A stretch of DNA of 64,000 bases from Parabacteroides johnsonii DSM 18315 (GTDB taxonomy: Bacteria > Bacteroidota > Bacteroidia > Bacteroidales > Tannerellaceae). The stretch covers positions 930,001 to 994,000 of the forward strand of contig NZ_CP102285.1 in NCBI RefSeq assembly GCF_025151045.1. The letters are read 5' to 3'. The position numbers and the translations under genes are program-made. This document shows positions 44,558 through 54,161 of the stretch, in pieces. Position 1 is the stretch's first letter. Every line of letters begins with the position of its first letter. The notes below the pieces were generated by a model. It saw only the letters and a list, made by a program, of their open reading frames with translations. It did not search any database and was not told where the DNA came from.

Positions 44558-47500
44558 ATGTATAAGATCAATTTTTTGTTATTGTTGCTGCTTTCTGTTT
44601 TGAATGGAATATATGCACAGCAAAAGCCAATGGTTTTTAATCATAATGAAACCGCTCTGCCGGGTGATGCTTTTAATGTTCAGGGAAGTGGGTGGAGTAA
44701 AAATGTTGAATTATGGGGAACTGTAGTTAAAGGCAATGAAAACTCATTATCTCCTTCATTCCCGATTAAAATGATTAGTGCGGATGAAGGCTGTGTGACC
44801 GGTGTTTTTCCATTAGAGATGAGTTACAGGAAAAACGTCTTAATCGCTGTTTGGGTTAAAGAAGGAGAGCTGTATAGTGAACCGTTTTTTTTAAACAGGA
44901 GTAGAGCGGTGACTATAGAATTTGAAGAAGTAATGCCGGGTTATGTGTTTCGTATTTTTGGTAGAAATTTGTCATTACCGGGATGTAAACCTATTGTGAC
45001 TTTTATTCATCCGAATTCGAAGCAGCAGCATCAGGCTGTTGTGGTGAAGGCTGAACCTTATGTGTTGACGGTTCAAGCTCCTTTTGATTTAGAAGCAGGA
45101 ACTCACTATCAAGTAATGGTGAATAATGGAGCCGGAGGTGCTTATGGAAATTCTCTGGCGGAAGAACGTTTGTTTGCCCGTGAAAAAAGCGAAGATCCTT
45201 TTTCTTTACAAGTACCTTGGGGCAGTGATTTTGTTTTTTATAAAAATGTCTATAATGTGCGAACGGATTCTCGATTAAAGCATTTGGCAAAAGGAGATGG
45301 GATATCTAATGATCGGATTTCACTACAAGATGCAATAGATAAGGCTCATGCAGCAGGGGGAGGAGTAGTCTACTTACCTGCCGGGGTTTATAAGTTAGTT
45401 TTCGATAAAGGCTGCGGACTTGTTATGCGCTCTAATGTTGTGCTGAAAGGTGAGGGGCCTGAGCAGACTATTATTCAGTATGGTTTTGGTATTCCTCCTT
45501 CTTATCCCGATCCGATTGGTGTTGGAGGATGGCCGGATTATACCAATGAGGGAGTCGCTTTTTTATGGCCTTTGCATACTAAATTGAGCGGACTGTCTGA
45601 TTTAAAGGTTCAGAATGTAAATGAATCTGGACTGTGGCGGCATAGTATGAAAACGATTTGTCCGTTAAATAAGGCGAAAGGGGCTTCCGGATCTTGTTTT
45701 TTTGCAGTTAATTGTCATTTTGATTTGTCTGTTGCATGGGGTATTTCATGGGGATATGTGGATAAGATGTTAATTGCAAATTGTAATTTCAGAAGTTATG
45801 CAAATATAACTTGGCCTTGGATGTGGCATTGCGATGGATCTACTAATTTTGTGATCCGTAATAATCGTGTATTTTACAGTGCCGGACGTTTTGGCTTCAG
45901 TAATAGTTTTAATGGGATTATAGAAAATAATCATATTACTCGAATGGGTGACTTACAGGCTTTTAAGGGAGAAACAGGTGGTTTTAATATTGACTTTTCA
46001 AAAGATATGGTTGTTATGAATAACCTATTGGATGTGGAGGGGGATTCTATTGTGGATCGTAATATGGGGGAAACAATTTTGAGCCAAGGAGGCAATCCTA
46101 TAGGTCAGTCGTTAGGGAGAGTAGAAAAGGCTTCTGAATTTTCAGTGACAGATAGGACACAAAATTGGAATCAACTTCGTACTTCTGATCTTTCGACTTG
46201 TTCCGTTGTCGCTATTATAAAAGGAAAAGGAGCTGGACAGTGGAGACGGATAAAGAAGAATGATAAGCATACCATTTGGATCGAAAGACCTTGGGCGGTG
46301 ATTCCTGATGAAAGTAGTAATTATGTTGTTACAAATTGGTCTGCTGAAGATTGGTTGGTGAAGGGCAATATTTTGAAGGAAAATAATCGTGGTATTTGGT
46401 TCTATTGTGGAGGAACTGATATTGCAATTGTTGAAAATCAGTTGAATAATTCAGAGGGGATTTATTTGCGATCGGATCAGCGGGTCGAGGTTGGTCGTTA
46501 TAATTTGATGTGGAATGCTGTTGTGGAAGGAAATACGGTTATAAGAACCGGTAAAAAACGACCGGCAGCAATCTGTTCTGTGTTGGCAATTCAAAAAAAT
46601 GACACTTTGACCGGTATTGGTAGTTTGGGAATTGAATTTCGTCGGAATACGATTATTTCTTCTCGTCCGAACGTGAGTTCGTTTATTCCCGGAGAAGGCT
46701 ATTGGAATGAAGTTCGCTCTACGACAATGGATGCTTTAAATCATGTGAAGGGTATTGTCGGAACTGTATTTGATGGAAATACATCCATTAATATGGATTA
46801 TGCTTATCGGCTTAGCGAACGAGGAGTTACGCAGACCGTAATTAAAGATCCTATGGATAAAAATGCAGGTCGGTTGACCAATATTATTATAGAAGATGGA
46901 AATTCAGCTCGACTATTTAAGACATCGGAGGTAAAAGAGGTAGATCCTTTTGCTCCCTATTTGGGTAAATCTCCGTCTTTGCATATGCATTTAGGTTCAG
47001 AAGTACAAAATGGAGTGATTATTGATAAAGTGGTATTTAATTCTCGTGAGTATAAAACAAATACAGGGATAGATTCGACAAAAATCTTTGCTGCCATTGC
47101 TCGTCCGGAACGTCCCGGTCGTTATCCCGGATTATTGGTACTACATGGAGGCGGGGGTGCTGCAGAAGTGGAAAAAGCAAAAAAATGGGCAACCAAGGGA
47201 TATGTGGTGGTAACGGTGGATGAACCGGGAGTTGCCAATACTGATAATACCCCGAATAGTAAGGGGCCATGGAATAATTTGAAGTATGGTGAGAATCGTT
47301 TTATTGTTAAACCGGATATTACTTCAAGTACAATTTTTGATGCAGTTTTAGCCTCTTTACAAGGTCTTTATTTGTTAAAAGAGCAACCGGATGTTATTCC
47401 TGATAAAATTGGTGTTGTTGGAATTTCATGGGGAGGATATTTGACAACTATGATTTCTGGGCTTGCCGGTTCTTCTGTGGCTGCATCTTTTTCTGTTTTT

Positions 47501-48145
47501 GGTTCCGGATTTTATGATGCAAGTACGGTATTTTTGAAGGAGTTAGATACAATGGATCCTTTCCATAAAGCTACTTGGTTGAGATGGCTGGATGCCGGTA
47601 GGCGAGCTTATTGTATTCAGAATCCATTTTTTATAGCAGCGGCAACAAATGATAATTGGTTTTATCCTCAAGCTGTAAAAAATACACTTCAGCATATTTC
47701 GGCTCCCGTTAACCATGTTTTCTCACAAAATGTCAGTCATAAAATAGACTTACCTGGAGGAACGGAAAACAAGAAGGAAAGCTCACCTGGTTGGACAGAA
47801 ATGGAAGAAGTTTATTTTGATTATTATTTGAAAGGAAATGGAAAGCGATTCCCTAAGATTAAGACGATCAAGGCTGAAAAAAGAGGAACATCTTTTGTTT
47901 GTGTATCATTTGTCGTTGATAGCGATACTCCAATAAGGCAAGCAACAGTTAATTATGCTTTTGTGGGAGAAGTTCCGACTAAGCGTAAATGGATGACCGT
48001 ATCAGCTAAATGTATAAAGAAAAATCACTATGAGGTTTTAATTCCTCTTCAAAATTTAGGGAAGAATGCTGTTGAGTTTTACGGAACGGTTTCTGATAAT
48101 CGTCCGGTTTCTGTTTCAAGTAATATGATTTGGTATTCAAATTGA
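44558..48145 (+). CDS. Fusion of pectate-lyase-like beta helix and alpha/beta-hydrolase esterase
   Basis: The 1195-residue protein has a signal peptide (cut near GIYAQ), a region (1-790) aligned over its length with the 810-residue protein at 39551 (ALPGDAFNVQGSGW, AKGDGISNDRISLQDAIDKA, GETGGFNIDFSKDMVVMNN), and an added esterase domain (about 820-1150). In the latter HGGGGAAEVEKAKKWATKGY gives the oxyanion loop, Ser957 in GISWGG is the nucleophile, and SHKIDLPGG may hold the catalytic His. The enzyme probably acts on an acylated glycan with both a beta-helix glycan-cleaving site and a deacylase. Which activity each half has is unknown. Confidence 0.72.
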   Translation: MYKINFLLLLLLSVLNGIYAQQKPMVFNHNETALPGDAFNVQGSGWSKNVELWGTVVKGNENSLSPSFPIKMISADEGCVTGVFPLEMSYRKNVLIAVWVKEGELYSEPFFLNRSRAVTIEFEEVMPGYVFRIFGRNLSLPGCKPIVTFIHPNSKQQHQAVVVKAEPYVLTVQAPFDLEAGTHYQVMVNNGAGGAYGNSLAEERLFAREKSEDPFSLQVPWGSDFVFYKNVYNVRTDSRLKHLAKGDGISNDRISLQDAIDKAHAAGGGVVYLPAGVYKLVFDKGCGLVMRSNVVLKGEGPEQTIIQYGFGIPPSYPDPIGVGGWPDYTNEGVAFLWPLHTKLSGLSDLKVQNVNESGLWRHSMKTICPLNKAKGASGSCFFAVNCHFDLSVAWGISWGYVDKMLIANCNFRSYANITWPWMWHCDGSTNFVIRNNRVFYSAGRFGFSNSFNGIIENNHITRMGDLQAFKGETGGFNIDFSKDMVVMNNLLDVEGDSIVDRNMGETILSQGGNPIGQSLGRVEKASEFSVTDRTQNWNQLRTSDLSTCSVVAIIKGKGAGQWRRIKKNDKHTIWIERPWAVIPDESSNYVVTNWSAEDWLVKGNILKENNRGIWFYCGGTDIAIVENQLNNSEGIYLRSDQRVEVGRYNLMWNAVVEGNTVIRTGKKRPAAICSVLAIQKNDTLTGIGSLGIEFRRNTIISSRPNVSSFIPGEGYWNEVRSTTMDALNHVKGIVGTVFDGNTSINMDYAYRLSERGVTQTVIKDPMDKNAGRLTNIIIEDGNSARLFKTSEVKEVDPFAPYLGKSPSLHMHLGSEVQNGVIIDKVVFNSREYKTNTGIDSTKIFAAIARPERPGRYPGLLVLHGGGGAAEVEKAKKWATKGYVVVTVDEPGVANTDNTPNSKGPWNNLKYGENRFIVKPDITSSTIFDAVLASLQGLYLLKEQPDVIPDKIGVVGISWGGYLTTMISGLAGSSVAASFSVFGSGFYDASTVFLKELDTMDPFHKATWLRWLDAGRRAYCIQNPFFIAAATNDNWFYPQAVKNTLQHISAPVNHVFSQNVSHKIDLPGGTENKKESSPGWTEMEEVYFDYYLKGNGKRFPKIKTIKAEKRGTSFVCVSFVVDSDTPIRQATVNYAFVGEVPTKRKWMTVSAKCIKKNHYEVLIPLQNLGKNAVEFYGTVSDNRPVSVSSNMIWYSN

Positions 48146-48183
48146 TAGAATATTTTTATGTTTTAAATTTTTGTTGGACAATT

Positions 48184-49989
48184 ATGAAAGTACGATTGGC
48201 TCTTTTTTTACTCTTTGCAAGTTTGAGCATTCCATGTGTTTCGAAGGAAAAAATAGATTCTTCTATGTGTGCCTTGGATGTGGCTTGTTTGATTGGAGAT
48301 AGATTGGTGAAGGAAACACCATTTGCTTATAAGCTGGAACTGGAAAGCAATAGTAATATATTTAATGGTATTCAGAAGGTCGATTTTGGTCGTAATTATA
48401 CGGTTGGAAGACCGGCAGTTGCGTATGCTTATACGCAACTAACCACTCAGGAAGATAGAGAATTTATTGTCCAACTAGGTCATAATGACGCTTGTATGAT
48501 TTGGTTAAATGGACAGGAGGTGTATCGGAAAGAGGGGTGTCGTGAATTGGTGTTTTTATATGAAGAACGTAGCATCGAGTTGCCTTTTCGTGTTGCCTTG
48601 AAGTTGAAAAAAGGAATAAATACTCTTCTCATCAAATCAGTTGGCAGATGTGAAAAATGGCAAGTTTATTTACAACCTCCTACGATGAAAGGAGCTGTGG
48701 TTGAGGAACAGGATTATCCTGAAATTGGACTGAATCGGATGGAACAGGTGGATAAATCGATTGCTTCTGTAACAAATTGGTTGATAATCGGCCCTTTTTC
48801 GGGTGAAAAAGGGTTAAACCCCATATATCCTCCTGAGAAAAATCAAGAGTTTGGATTTATGTATGCCGGTTTGAAAGGACCGGTTACTTGGACAATACCT
48901 AAAATTGATATAATAGGAAATTTGATTGACTCTAAGCCTTGGGGTACTAATTATCATTGGAATTACCATAATGGTGGTTTGGCTTGGGCTATGAAGGTTT
49001 TATCAGAGATGACGGGAAAAACGAAGTATGGTAAATATGCTGATGAATTTTGTGATTTTCAGTTGAGAAGTGTTCCTTTTATTTCGTATGAAAAGAATGT
49101 ATTGGGGAAAGATAATGTGCCGAACGGACTACTTACTAATACCCCATTACTCGATTTTAAATTGGCTCCGTCTCTCCCTTTTATTTATCGCTTGCGGAAG
49201 GAAGCTTCTTTTGTAAATCGGGCTGAATATCTTTCGTTTATTGATAGTATGTTGGTTTATGCTAAGGAAAAACAGATTCGTTTGCCCGGTTACAGTCTTT
49301 TTACTCGTGTGACACCTCAAAAATATACAACTTGGGTGGATGATATGTTTATGGGGATTCCTTTTTTGATTCAAGCTGCTTTGTTTTCAAATACAGATGC
49401 AGATCGGGAGTATTATTTTAATGATGCTGCCAACCAAATATTAGACTTCAATAAGATTGTTTGGGATGAGACTGCTGATTTATATGTACATGCTCGTTAT
49501 TCAGATAGTGATAAAAAGATGCCTCATTGGTCTCGTGCAAATGGTTGGGGAATGTGGGCTATGAGCGAAGTATTATTGTATTTGCCTGAAAATCATCCAC
49601 ACTATAGGGAAATATTAAAACATTTTCGTAAACATGCTAAGTCTTTAATTCGTTATCAGAATGAGCGGGGCTTTTGGCCGAATGTAGTGGATTATCCGGA
49701 ATCACGTGATGAGGTTTCCGGGACAGCAATTTTTGTAATGGCTATGGCTAGAGGTATCCGTGAAAAATGGCTGGATCGTAAGATTTATCAACCCGTAGTG
49801 GAAAAAGCCTGGAATGCAATTAAGACGCAAATTGATAAAAATGGGACTGTTTATAATATCTGTTATGGGACTATGTGTACAGACGATGTTAATTATTATA
49901 TAAATCGTCCTTTTTATGAAGATGATACGCATGGTCTTTTCGCTGTTCTTTTTGCTGCAATGGAAATCCATAAATTAGTAGAAAAATAA
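48184..49989 (+). CDS. GH105 unsaturated uronyl hydrolase with N-terminal beta domain
   Basis: The preferred start is ATG 48184, giving a signal peptide (VRLALFLLFASLSIPCVS) and a protein of about 601 residues; an upstream ATG at 48130 lies inside the preceding gene. Residues 240-600 form the alpha/alpha barrel of GH105 (WGTNYHWNYHNGGLAWAMK, TTWVDDMFMGIPFL, PHWSRANGWGMWAM, RDEVSGTAIFVMAMARG). GH105 removes 4,5-unsaturated uronic acids left by polysaccharide lyases. The N-terminal 230 residues are beta-rich (HNDACMIWLNGQEVYR) and are extra compared with usual GH105 proteins. Its presence strongly suggests lyase-generated oligouronides in this pathway. Confidence 0.9.
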   Translation: MKVRLALFLLFASLSIPCVSKEKIDSSMCALDVACLIGDRLVKETPFAYKLELESNSNIFNGIQKVDFGRNYTVGRPAVAYAYTQLTTQEDREFIVQLGHNDACMIWLNGQEVYRKEGCRELVFLYEERSIELPFRVALKLKKGINTLLIKSVGRCEKWQVYLQPPTMKGAVVEEQDYPEIGLNRMEQVDKSIASVTNWLIIGPFSGEKGLNPIYPPEKNQEFGFMYAGLKGPVTWTIPKIDIIGNLIDSKPWGTNYHWNYHNGGLAWAMKVLSEMTGKTKYGKYADEFCDFQLRSVPFISYEKNVLGKDNVPNGLLTNTPLLDFKLAPSLPFIYRLRKEASFVNRAEYLSFIDSMLVYAKEKQIRLPGYSLFTRVTPQKYTTWVDDMFMGIPFLIQAALFSNTDADREYYFNDAANQILDFNKIVWDETADLYVHARYSDSDKKMPHWSRANGWGMWAMSEVLLYLPENHPHYREILKHFRKHAKSLIRYQNERGFWPNVVDYPESRDEVSGTAIFVMAMARGIREKWLDRKIYQPVVEKAWNAIKTQIDKNGTVYNICYGTMCTDDVNYYINRPFYEDDTHGLFAVLFAAMEIHKLVEK

Positions 49990-50466
49990 AGTAGTTGTTA
50001 AATCTTTAAACAATTCTATAAGAAGATTGGAGCTTATCGTAGGCTAAATATTAGGGATATTCAGTAAATAATATAAAAATAAGTCAAATTATTGATGATC
50101 AGTGTGCTGTGTATTGGTTGGTTTTTGTATCCCTTCTCAATAAGCACAAAATTGATCAAAAGAGTTTTCTATTTTTATGAATCTACAATATGTACTTTAT
50201 TGGATGCTTATGATTATGACCGTTTGATAAATGATTTTTTAACGAAGTGTTTGAGAAACAGCAATAACGATTTGGTAGCCGTACTACTTCACAAATCCAC
50301 TTTTCTTTGCATTATCCTATTTTTTTATCTGTTCTCTTATGCCTCTTCAAACACCCTACATACGGGTATATTTAGTGATATATCCTCTATTTTCTGCGGT
50401 TATTCCAGAGATTATAGGTAAATTTGTCTCATAAATTATATGTTAACTTTTTAATTTTTTGTTTTC
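49990..50466. other. Gap between the GH105 gene and the tandem esterase gene
   Basis: This AT-rich 477-bp gap has no convincing gene; a 109-codon open frame at 50092-50421 has no recognisable features. A TAAATTTG -7 element near its right end is listed separately. Confidence 0.5.
50419..50426 (+). promoter_or_regulatory. Candidate -7 element for the tandem esterase gene
   Basis: TAAATTTG fits TAnnTTTG and lies 40 bp before the start of the esterase gene. A TTTCTG at 50391-50396 could be a weak -33 element. A separate promoter would explain the long gap from the main locus. Confidence 0.4.
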
Positions 50467-52194
50467 ATGAAAAAATTATTATTTTTAATTAGTCTGTGCA
50501 TTACTATACATGCTAATGCTTGGCAACGTCAAGCAGTGTGGGCTAAGAACAAAATGCCCGATGCACAACCGCACCAAATAGCCGCCATGACAAACGAAAC
50601 CAATAAAGCCGGATTCAAGGCTAATGACCATAGAGGAGCTTATTTAGAATGGTATGATACGCCTCCGAAAGAGGTAGCCAACGGTGGATGTATGATCTTG
50701 ATTTCCGGTGGCAGCTATATGAGCTGTTGCGATGTAGACCTCATTAATCTGTGGCGTGAAACATTTACTAAACAGGGTTTTCAATGTGTCAATTTCGTTT
50801 ATCGCACTCCCCGTCCCGAGGGTTTACCCATATATCAAAGTGCTTGGGAAGACGGGCAACGTGCAGTGCGTTTAGTACGTAGCCAAGCTAAAAAACGCGG
50901 ATATGATCCCAACAAGATCGGTACGGTATCAATGTCGGCAGGATCACATCTTGCTTTGATGTTGGCTACAAGTTCAACGATTCCGGCTTATACTCCCATC
51001 GACGCACTCGACTCCTTGCCGTGTAACATCAATTATGCCATTGTAAATGCTCCGGCATATGTTACCACCGATGGAGAAACCGGTACTCCTGCATGGCTTC
51101 AGGGGTATGGTTTGGACGTGAAACTATCATCATGTTTTAAGTTTGATGCCAATACATGTCCGATGAGCCTTCATCATGGCGGTACTGACATTTATTCCCC
51201 CAATGGAAGTACTCTCATATATCGTAAACTTAGAAGTATGAATATACCCTCAGAGTTGCATCTTTATCCCAATCGCGGACATGGCGCATTCGGTTTGGAA
51301 CGTGGCATTGAGTTCTTAACGCAGCTAGGTGTCACAGGAATATTAAAACCGGAGGAAAGAATTATGGATCGATATGCCAGTGATAATTCTCGCCGAGAAG
51401 TGATACGTCAAGATGTATGGGTTAAAGGTCAAATGCCAAATACTCAAAACCATCAATTGACACCCTATATAGAATGGCATTTTCCTAAAAAACAAAAAAC
51501 AAAGGCTATTCAGATAATTTACAGTGGCGGTGGTTATGAAGGTAATAATCCTAATGATTTCGAAGTGGCTCCTGCACGTCGTTATCTCAACGATTTAGGT
51601 ATGACAGTAGTAACGCTTCGATATCGTACTCCACGCCCCAAAGGTTTACATAAGCATATCACAGCTTGGGAAGACTTACAACGAACCATCCGTCTTGTGC
51701 GGTCACAAGCTGAGAAATATGGTCTTGATCCCAGCAAGATTGGTATTATGGGCAGTTCGGCCGGTGGGCATTTAACTTTAATGGGTGTCACATCTTCGTT
51801 GCATAATTCATATTGGCCTAATGATGCCATCGACCGATTACCATGTAATGTACAATGGGGAATTGGAATTTACCCCGCCTATGCGCTCACCGATGGTAGT
51901 GAAGACCATAACTCCACCCGTGGTAATGACGACAGTGCCATCCTTGTGCCTGAATTTAGCTTTGATATTAATACTGCTCCAATGCTTTTTATTCATGGCG
52001 ATGCCGATGGATGGGCCAGCATGAATTCGGTTAAAGTTTGGGAAAAAATGAGAGCAATGGGGATACAGTCAGAATTGCATACGCTTGCTTTGCGTAGTCA
52101 TTGTTTTCAGCGTCAGGCTTCACCGGATACCGGAAGTTACACATGGCTTGACCGCATAGCTGATTTTCTCCGTGATCAGAAAATATTGGAATAA
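50467..52194 (+). CDS. Secreted tandem alpha/beta-hydrolase (two esterase domains)
   Basis: The 575-residue protein has a signal peptide (cut near ANAW) and two similar alpha/beta-hydrolase domains, about 25-295 and 310-570. Both repeat FVYRTPRPEGL / LRYRTPRPKGL, AVRLVRSQAKKRGYDPNKIG / TIRLVRSQAEKYGLDPSKIG. The second has a normal nucleophile motif, Ser431 in GSSAGG; the first has Ser157 in SMSAGS, where the leading Gly is Ser. Both end with a His (NRGHGAF, LRSHCF). The family includes acetylxylan and other carbohydrate esterases of gut Bacteroidales. Base use is less AT-rich than in the locus upstream, so it may have a separate history. Confidence 0.82.
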   Translation: MKKLLFLISLCITIHANAWQRQAVWAKNKMPDAQPHQIAAMTNETNKAGFKANDHRGAYLEWYDTPPKEVANGGCMILISGGSYMSCCDVDLINLWRETFTKQGFQCVNFVYRTPRPEGLPIYQSAWEDGQRAVRLVRSQAKKRGYDPNKIGTVSMSAGSHLALMLATSSTIPAYTPIDALDSLPCNINYAIVNAPAYVTTDGETGTPAWLQGYGLDVKLSSCFKFDANTCPMSLHHGGTDIYSPNGSTLIYRKLRSMNIPSELHLYPNRGHGAFGLERGIEFLTQLGVTGILKPEERIMDRYASDNSRREVIRQDVWVKGQMPNTQNHQLTPYIEWHFPKKQKTKAIQIIYSGGGYEGNNPNDFEVAPARRYLNDLGMTVVTLRYRTPRPKGLHKHITAWEDLQRTIRLVRSQAEKYGLDPSKIGIMGSSAGGHLTLMGVTSSLHNSYWPNDAIDRLPCNVQWGIGIYPAYALTDGSEDHNSTRGNDDSAILVPEFSFDINTAPMLFIHGDADGWASMNSVKVWEKMRAMGIQSELHTLALRSHCFQRQASPDTGSYTWLDRIADFLRDQKILE

Positions 52195-53195
52195 TAATGT
52201 GAACGAAAAAAAGATGAAAAAACTCTTTTCTTTCTCTTCTTTTATAACTATTGTAAGCATCCATTAAAATACATATTGTAGCAATTGAGTTATAGCTGTT
52301 ATTTTGCACTTGCATTGAACAATAACTATAACATGCTTGGTATTATGACCGAATTGAAATTCTTAAAGTTGTAACAAAAGTGATAAGACAGTGGTTTGAG
52401 TATGAAAGAGTATCTTAAGTAAGTATTAATACCAACTTTTACCTATCATTATTGGCATAAGAAGTATCATAAGTCAAATGAGCCAACCTCTAAACTTATG
52501 ACTCCAATAAGCGTTCGCAACATTCCCTCTGCAAATAGTGCTGTACACGAAGGCATCTCGATATTGCTGCCTGATGTTATTCAGATTTATTTCAACCCGA
52601 GCATGGAAGAGTGTGTACTTCGTTTCCTCTCCAAAAGAGGAGGTAGCGATTGTATTATCTAGGATTTCAATGAATTTAATATGTAATTAATTGAAAATTA
52701 ATAATTTATTATGTCTGTTGGACATGAGCCTACAATTCTAACTGGTTAGGTTTTCCGATTAAGAGAGTTGTAGTCTGATTCAGTCTATAGCCATTAGAGC
52801 CTAGTGTCAAAGTTAGTTTTCAGCAACTCTTCTTTTCAAATATACACTTATATTTTTATTAGGATATTTAATACTGCAAATGTAAATGTGTCAGAACCCT
52901 CTTATTGTATATTTCCCAAAATCCCCATTGGTCCAAATCGAAAATACCATTGCGTCTAATTCGATTTTGTACCCCATGTAGATAAAATTACCCGCGGTAG
53001 TAATATTTTTTAAGAAACAGCTCTTTTTTGTAATGTGGTAGTAGCCAGTAGTATAGATATATTATTGGCAAATGAGGGGGATATTGTCATTTATTTCTGA
53101 TTTTTCCTGATTGTCGTCCGGCTTTATCCTAAGAGTGGTTATGAACCGGTTTCAAGGATTATCTGTTGTATTACAAATATATATAAGGAAGAAAT
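52195..53195. other. Gene-poor spacer between the polysaccharide locus and the fimbrial locus
   Basis: About 1 kb without an intact gene. It contains a decayed IS66-like fragment (52345-52662) and AT-rich DNA. The part just before 53196 would hold the promoter of the recombinase gene, but no clear -7 element was seen. Confidence 0.5.
52345..52662 (+). pseudogene. Degenerate IS66-type accessory ORF (TnpA-like) fragment
   Basis: From ATG 52345 the frame MTELKFLKL stops soon, as in a broken N-terminus of small IS66 accessory proteins. From 52444 another frame gives YHYWHKKYHK, like the FYYWxKK motif of these proteins. The same frame runs on through ISILLPDVIQIYFNP, like their C-terminal strand, to a TAG at 52660-52662. 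No transposase gene follows. The match is by motif only and is tentative. Confidence 0.35.
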
Positions 53196-54161
53196 ATGGA
53201 AAAATATTATCGATTGAGCAAAAAAGAGAGGAATGGAACTCGTGTATTTGGAGATTATATAAATGAACGTGCACATGATAAACGTCTTCTCGGGAAAGAC
53301 AGCACTGCCGATCTGTATCAGGCAGCCGGTTATCATTTTCGGAATTTCTGCGGAAAGGAAAAATGTAGGCTATCGGATTTGAATTCGACTCTGATCATGG
53401 ATTTTACTAATTATCTGCAATGCCTCCGGTTGAAGACGAACACGATCAACAGTTATTTGAGCAGTTTGAGGGCCATATTCAATGCGGCTTTACGGAGCCA
53501 GTTGGTTAAGGTGAAAGATCATCCTTTCGGTGAACTGAAACTGAAACGTGAAGTAACGGCCAAACGGGCAGTCTCGGTCGATATCATCAAGCAGATAGCG
53601 GCCGTGGATTTAAAAAAAGACAGGAAGTTGGAATTGGCTGCCGATCTTTCTTTGTTCGGTTTTATGGCCTACGGAATGCCTTTTGTGGATATTGTCCATT
53701 TGAAAAAGGAAAATATAAGTGGAGATGAGATCATTTATAATCGTCATAAGACCGGTGTCCAAATCAGGATAAAAATGACGACCGGCATGCAACTCTTGAT
53801 GGAAAAATATCAAAACGAAGGACCTTATATCTTTCCGGTACTGACGGACGGGACCGATTACCAAGGGTATAAATTATTGTTGGCCGGTCACAACAGATCT
53901 TTGAAAAAGATAGGCGAGCTGTTGAATGTCCCGGCAAAACTCACGTCTTATGTCATGCGCCATACCTGGGCATCGGAAGCCTTACGTTGCAATATCCCGA
54001 TAGCCGTAATCAGCCAGGCGATGGGGCATACGTCGGAAAAAACAACCCGGATCTATTTGGCTCAATTGGATGTTTCGGTATTGAACAAAGCTAATCAGGT
54101 GGTGACAGGAGGACTGGAAACGTTGTTGACAGGCAAGCAATGTCACTTATTTGCGAAATAA
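53196..54161 (+). CDS. Tyrosine recombinase linked to an invertible element
   Basis: The 321-residue protein has an N-terminal SAM-like core-binding domain (AAGYHFRNFCGKEKCRLSDL to about 110) and a C-terminal catalytic domain. Seen are SYVMRHTWASEALRCNIPIA (box II Arg), ISQAMGHTSEKTTRIYLAQL with the His and the nucleophilic Tyr. At the first catalytic Arg position, where Bacteroidales relatives usually read RGMxFVD, this protein reads AYGMPFVD, so that Arg appears to be Tyr. The stop codon lies inside one copy of an 18-bp inverted repeat whose partner is 410 bp away. It probably inverts that segment, or is aided by another recombinase, to switch the fimbrial genes. Confidence 0.88.
   Translation: MEKYYRLSKKERNGTRVFGDYINERAHDKRLLGKDSTADLYQAAGYHFRNFCGKEKCRLSDLNSTLIMDFTNYLQCLRLKTNTINSYLSSLRAIFNAALRSQLVKVKDHPFGELKLKREVTAKRAVSVDIIKQIAAVDLKKDRKLELAADLSLFGFMAYGMPFVDIVHLKKENISGDEIIYNRHKTGVQIRIKMTTGMQLLMEKYQNEGPYIFPVLTDGTDYQGYKLLLAGHNRSLKKIGELLNVPAKLTSYVMRHTWASEALRCNIPIAVISQAMGHTSEKTTRIYLAQLDVSVLNKANQVVTGGLETLLTGKQCHLFAK

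Noticed and set aside
50092-50421. 109-codon open frame in the gap before the tandem esterase
   Set aside because: Rich in Cys, Phe and Ile by AT-rich chance, with no ribosome-binding context or motif; the following promoter-like element lies within it.
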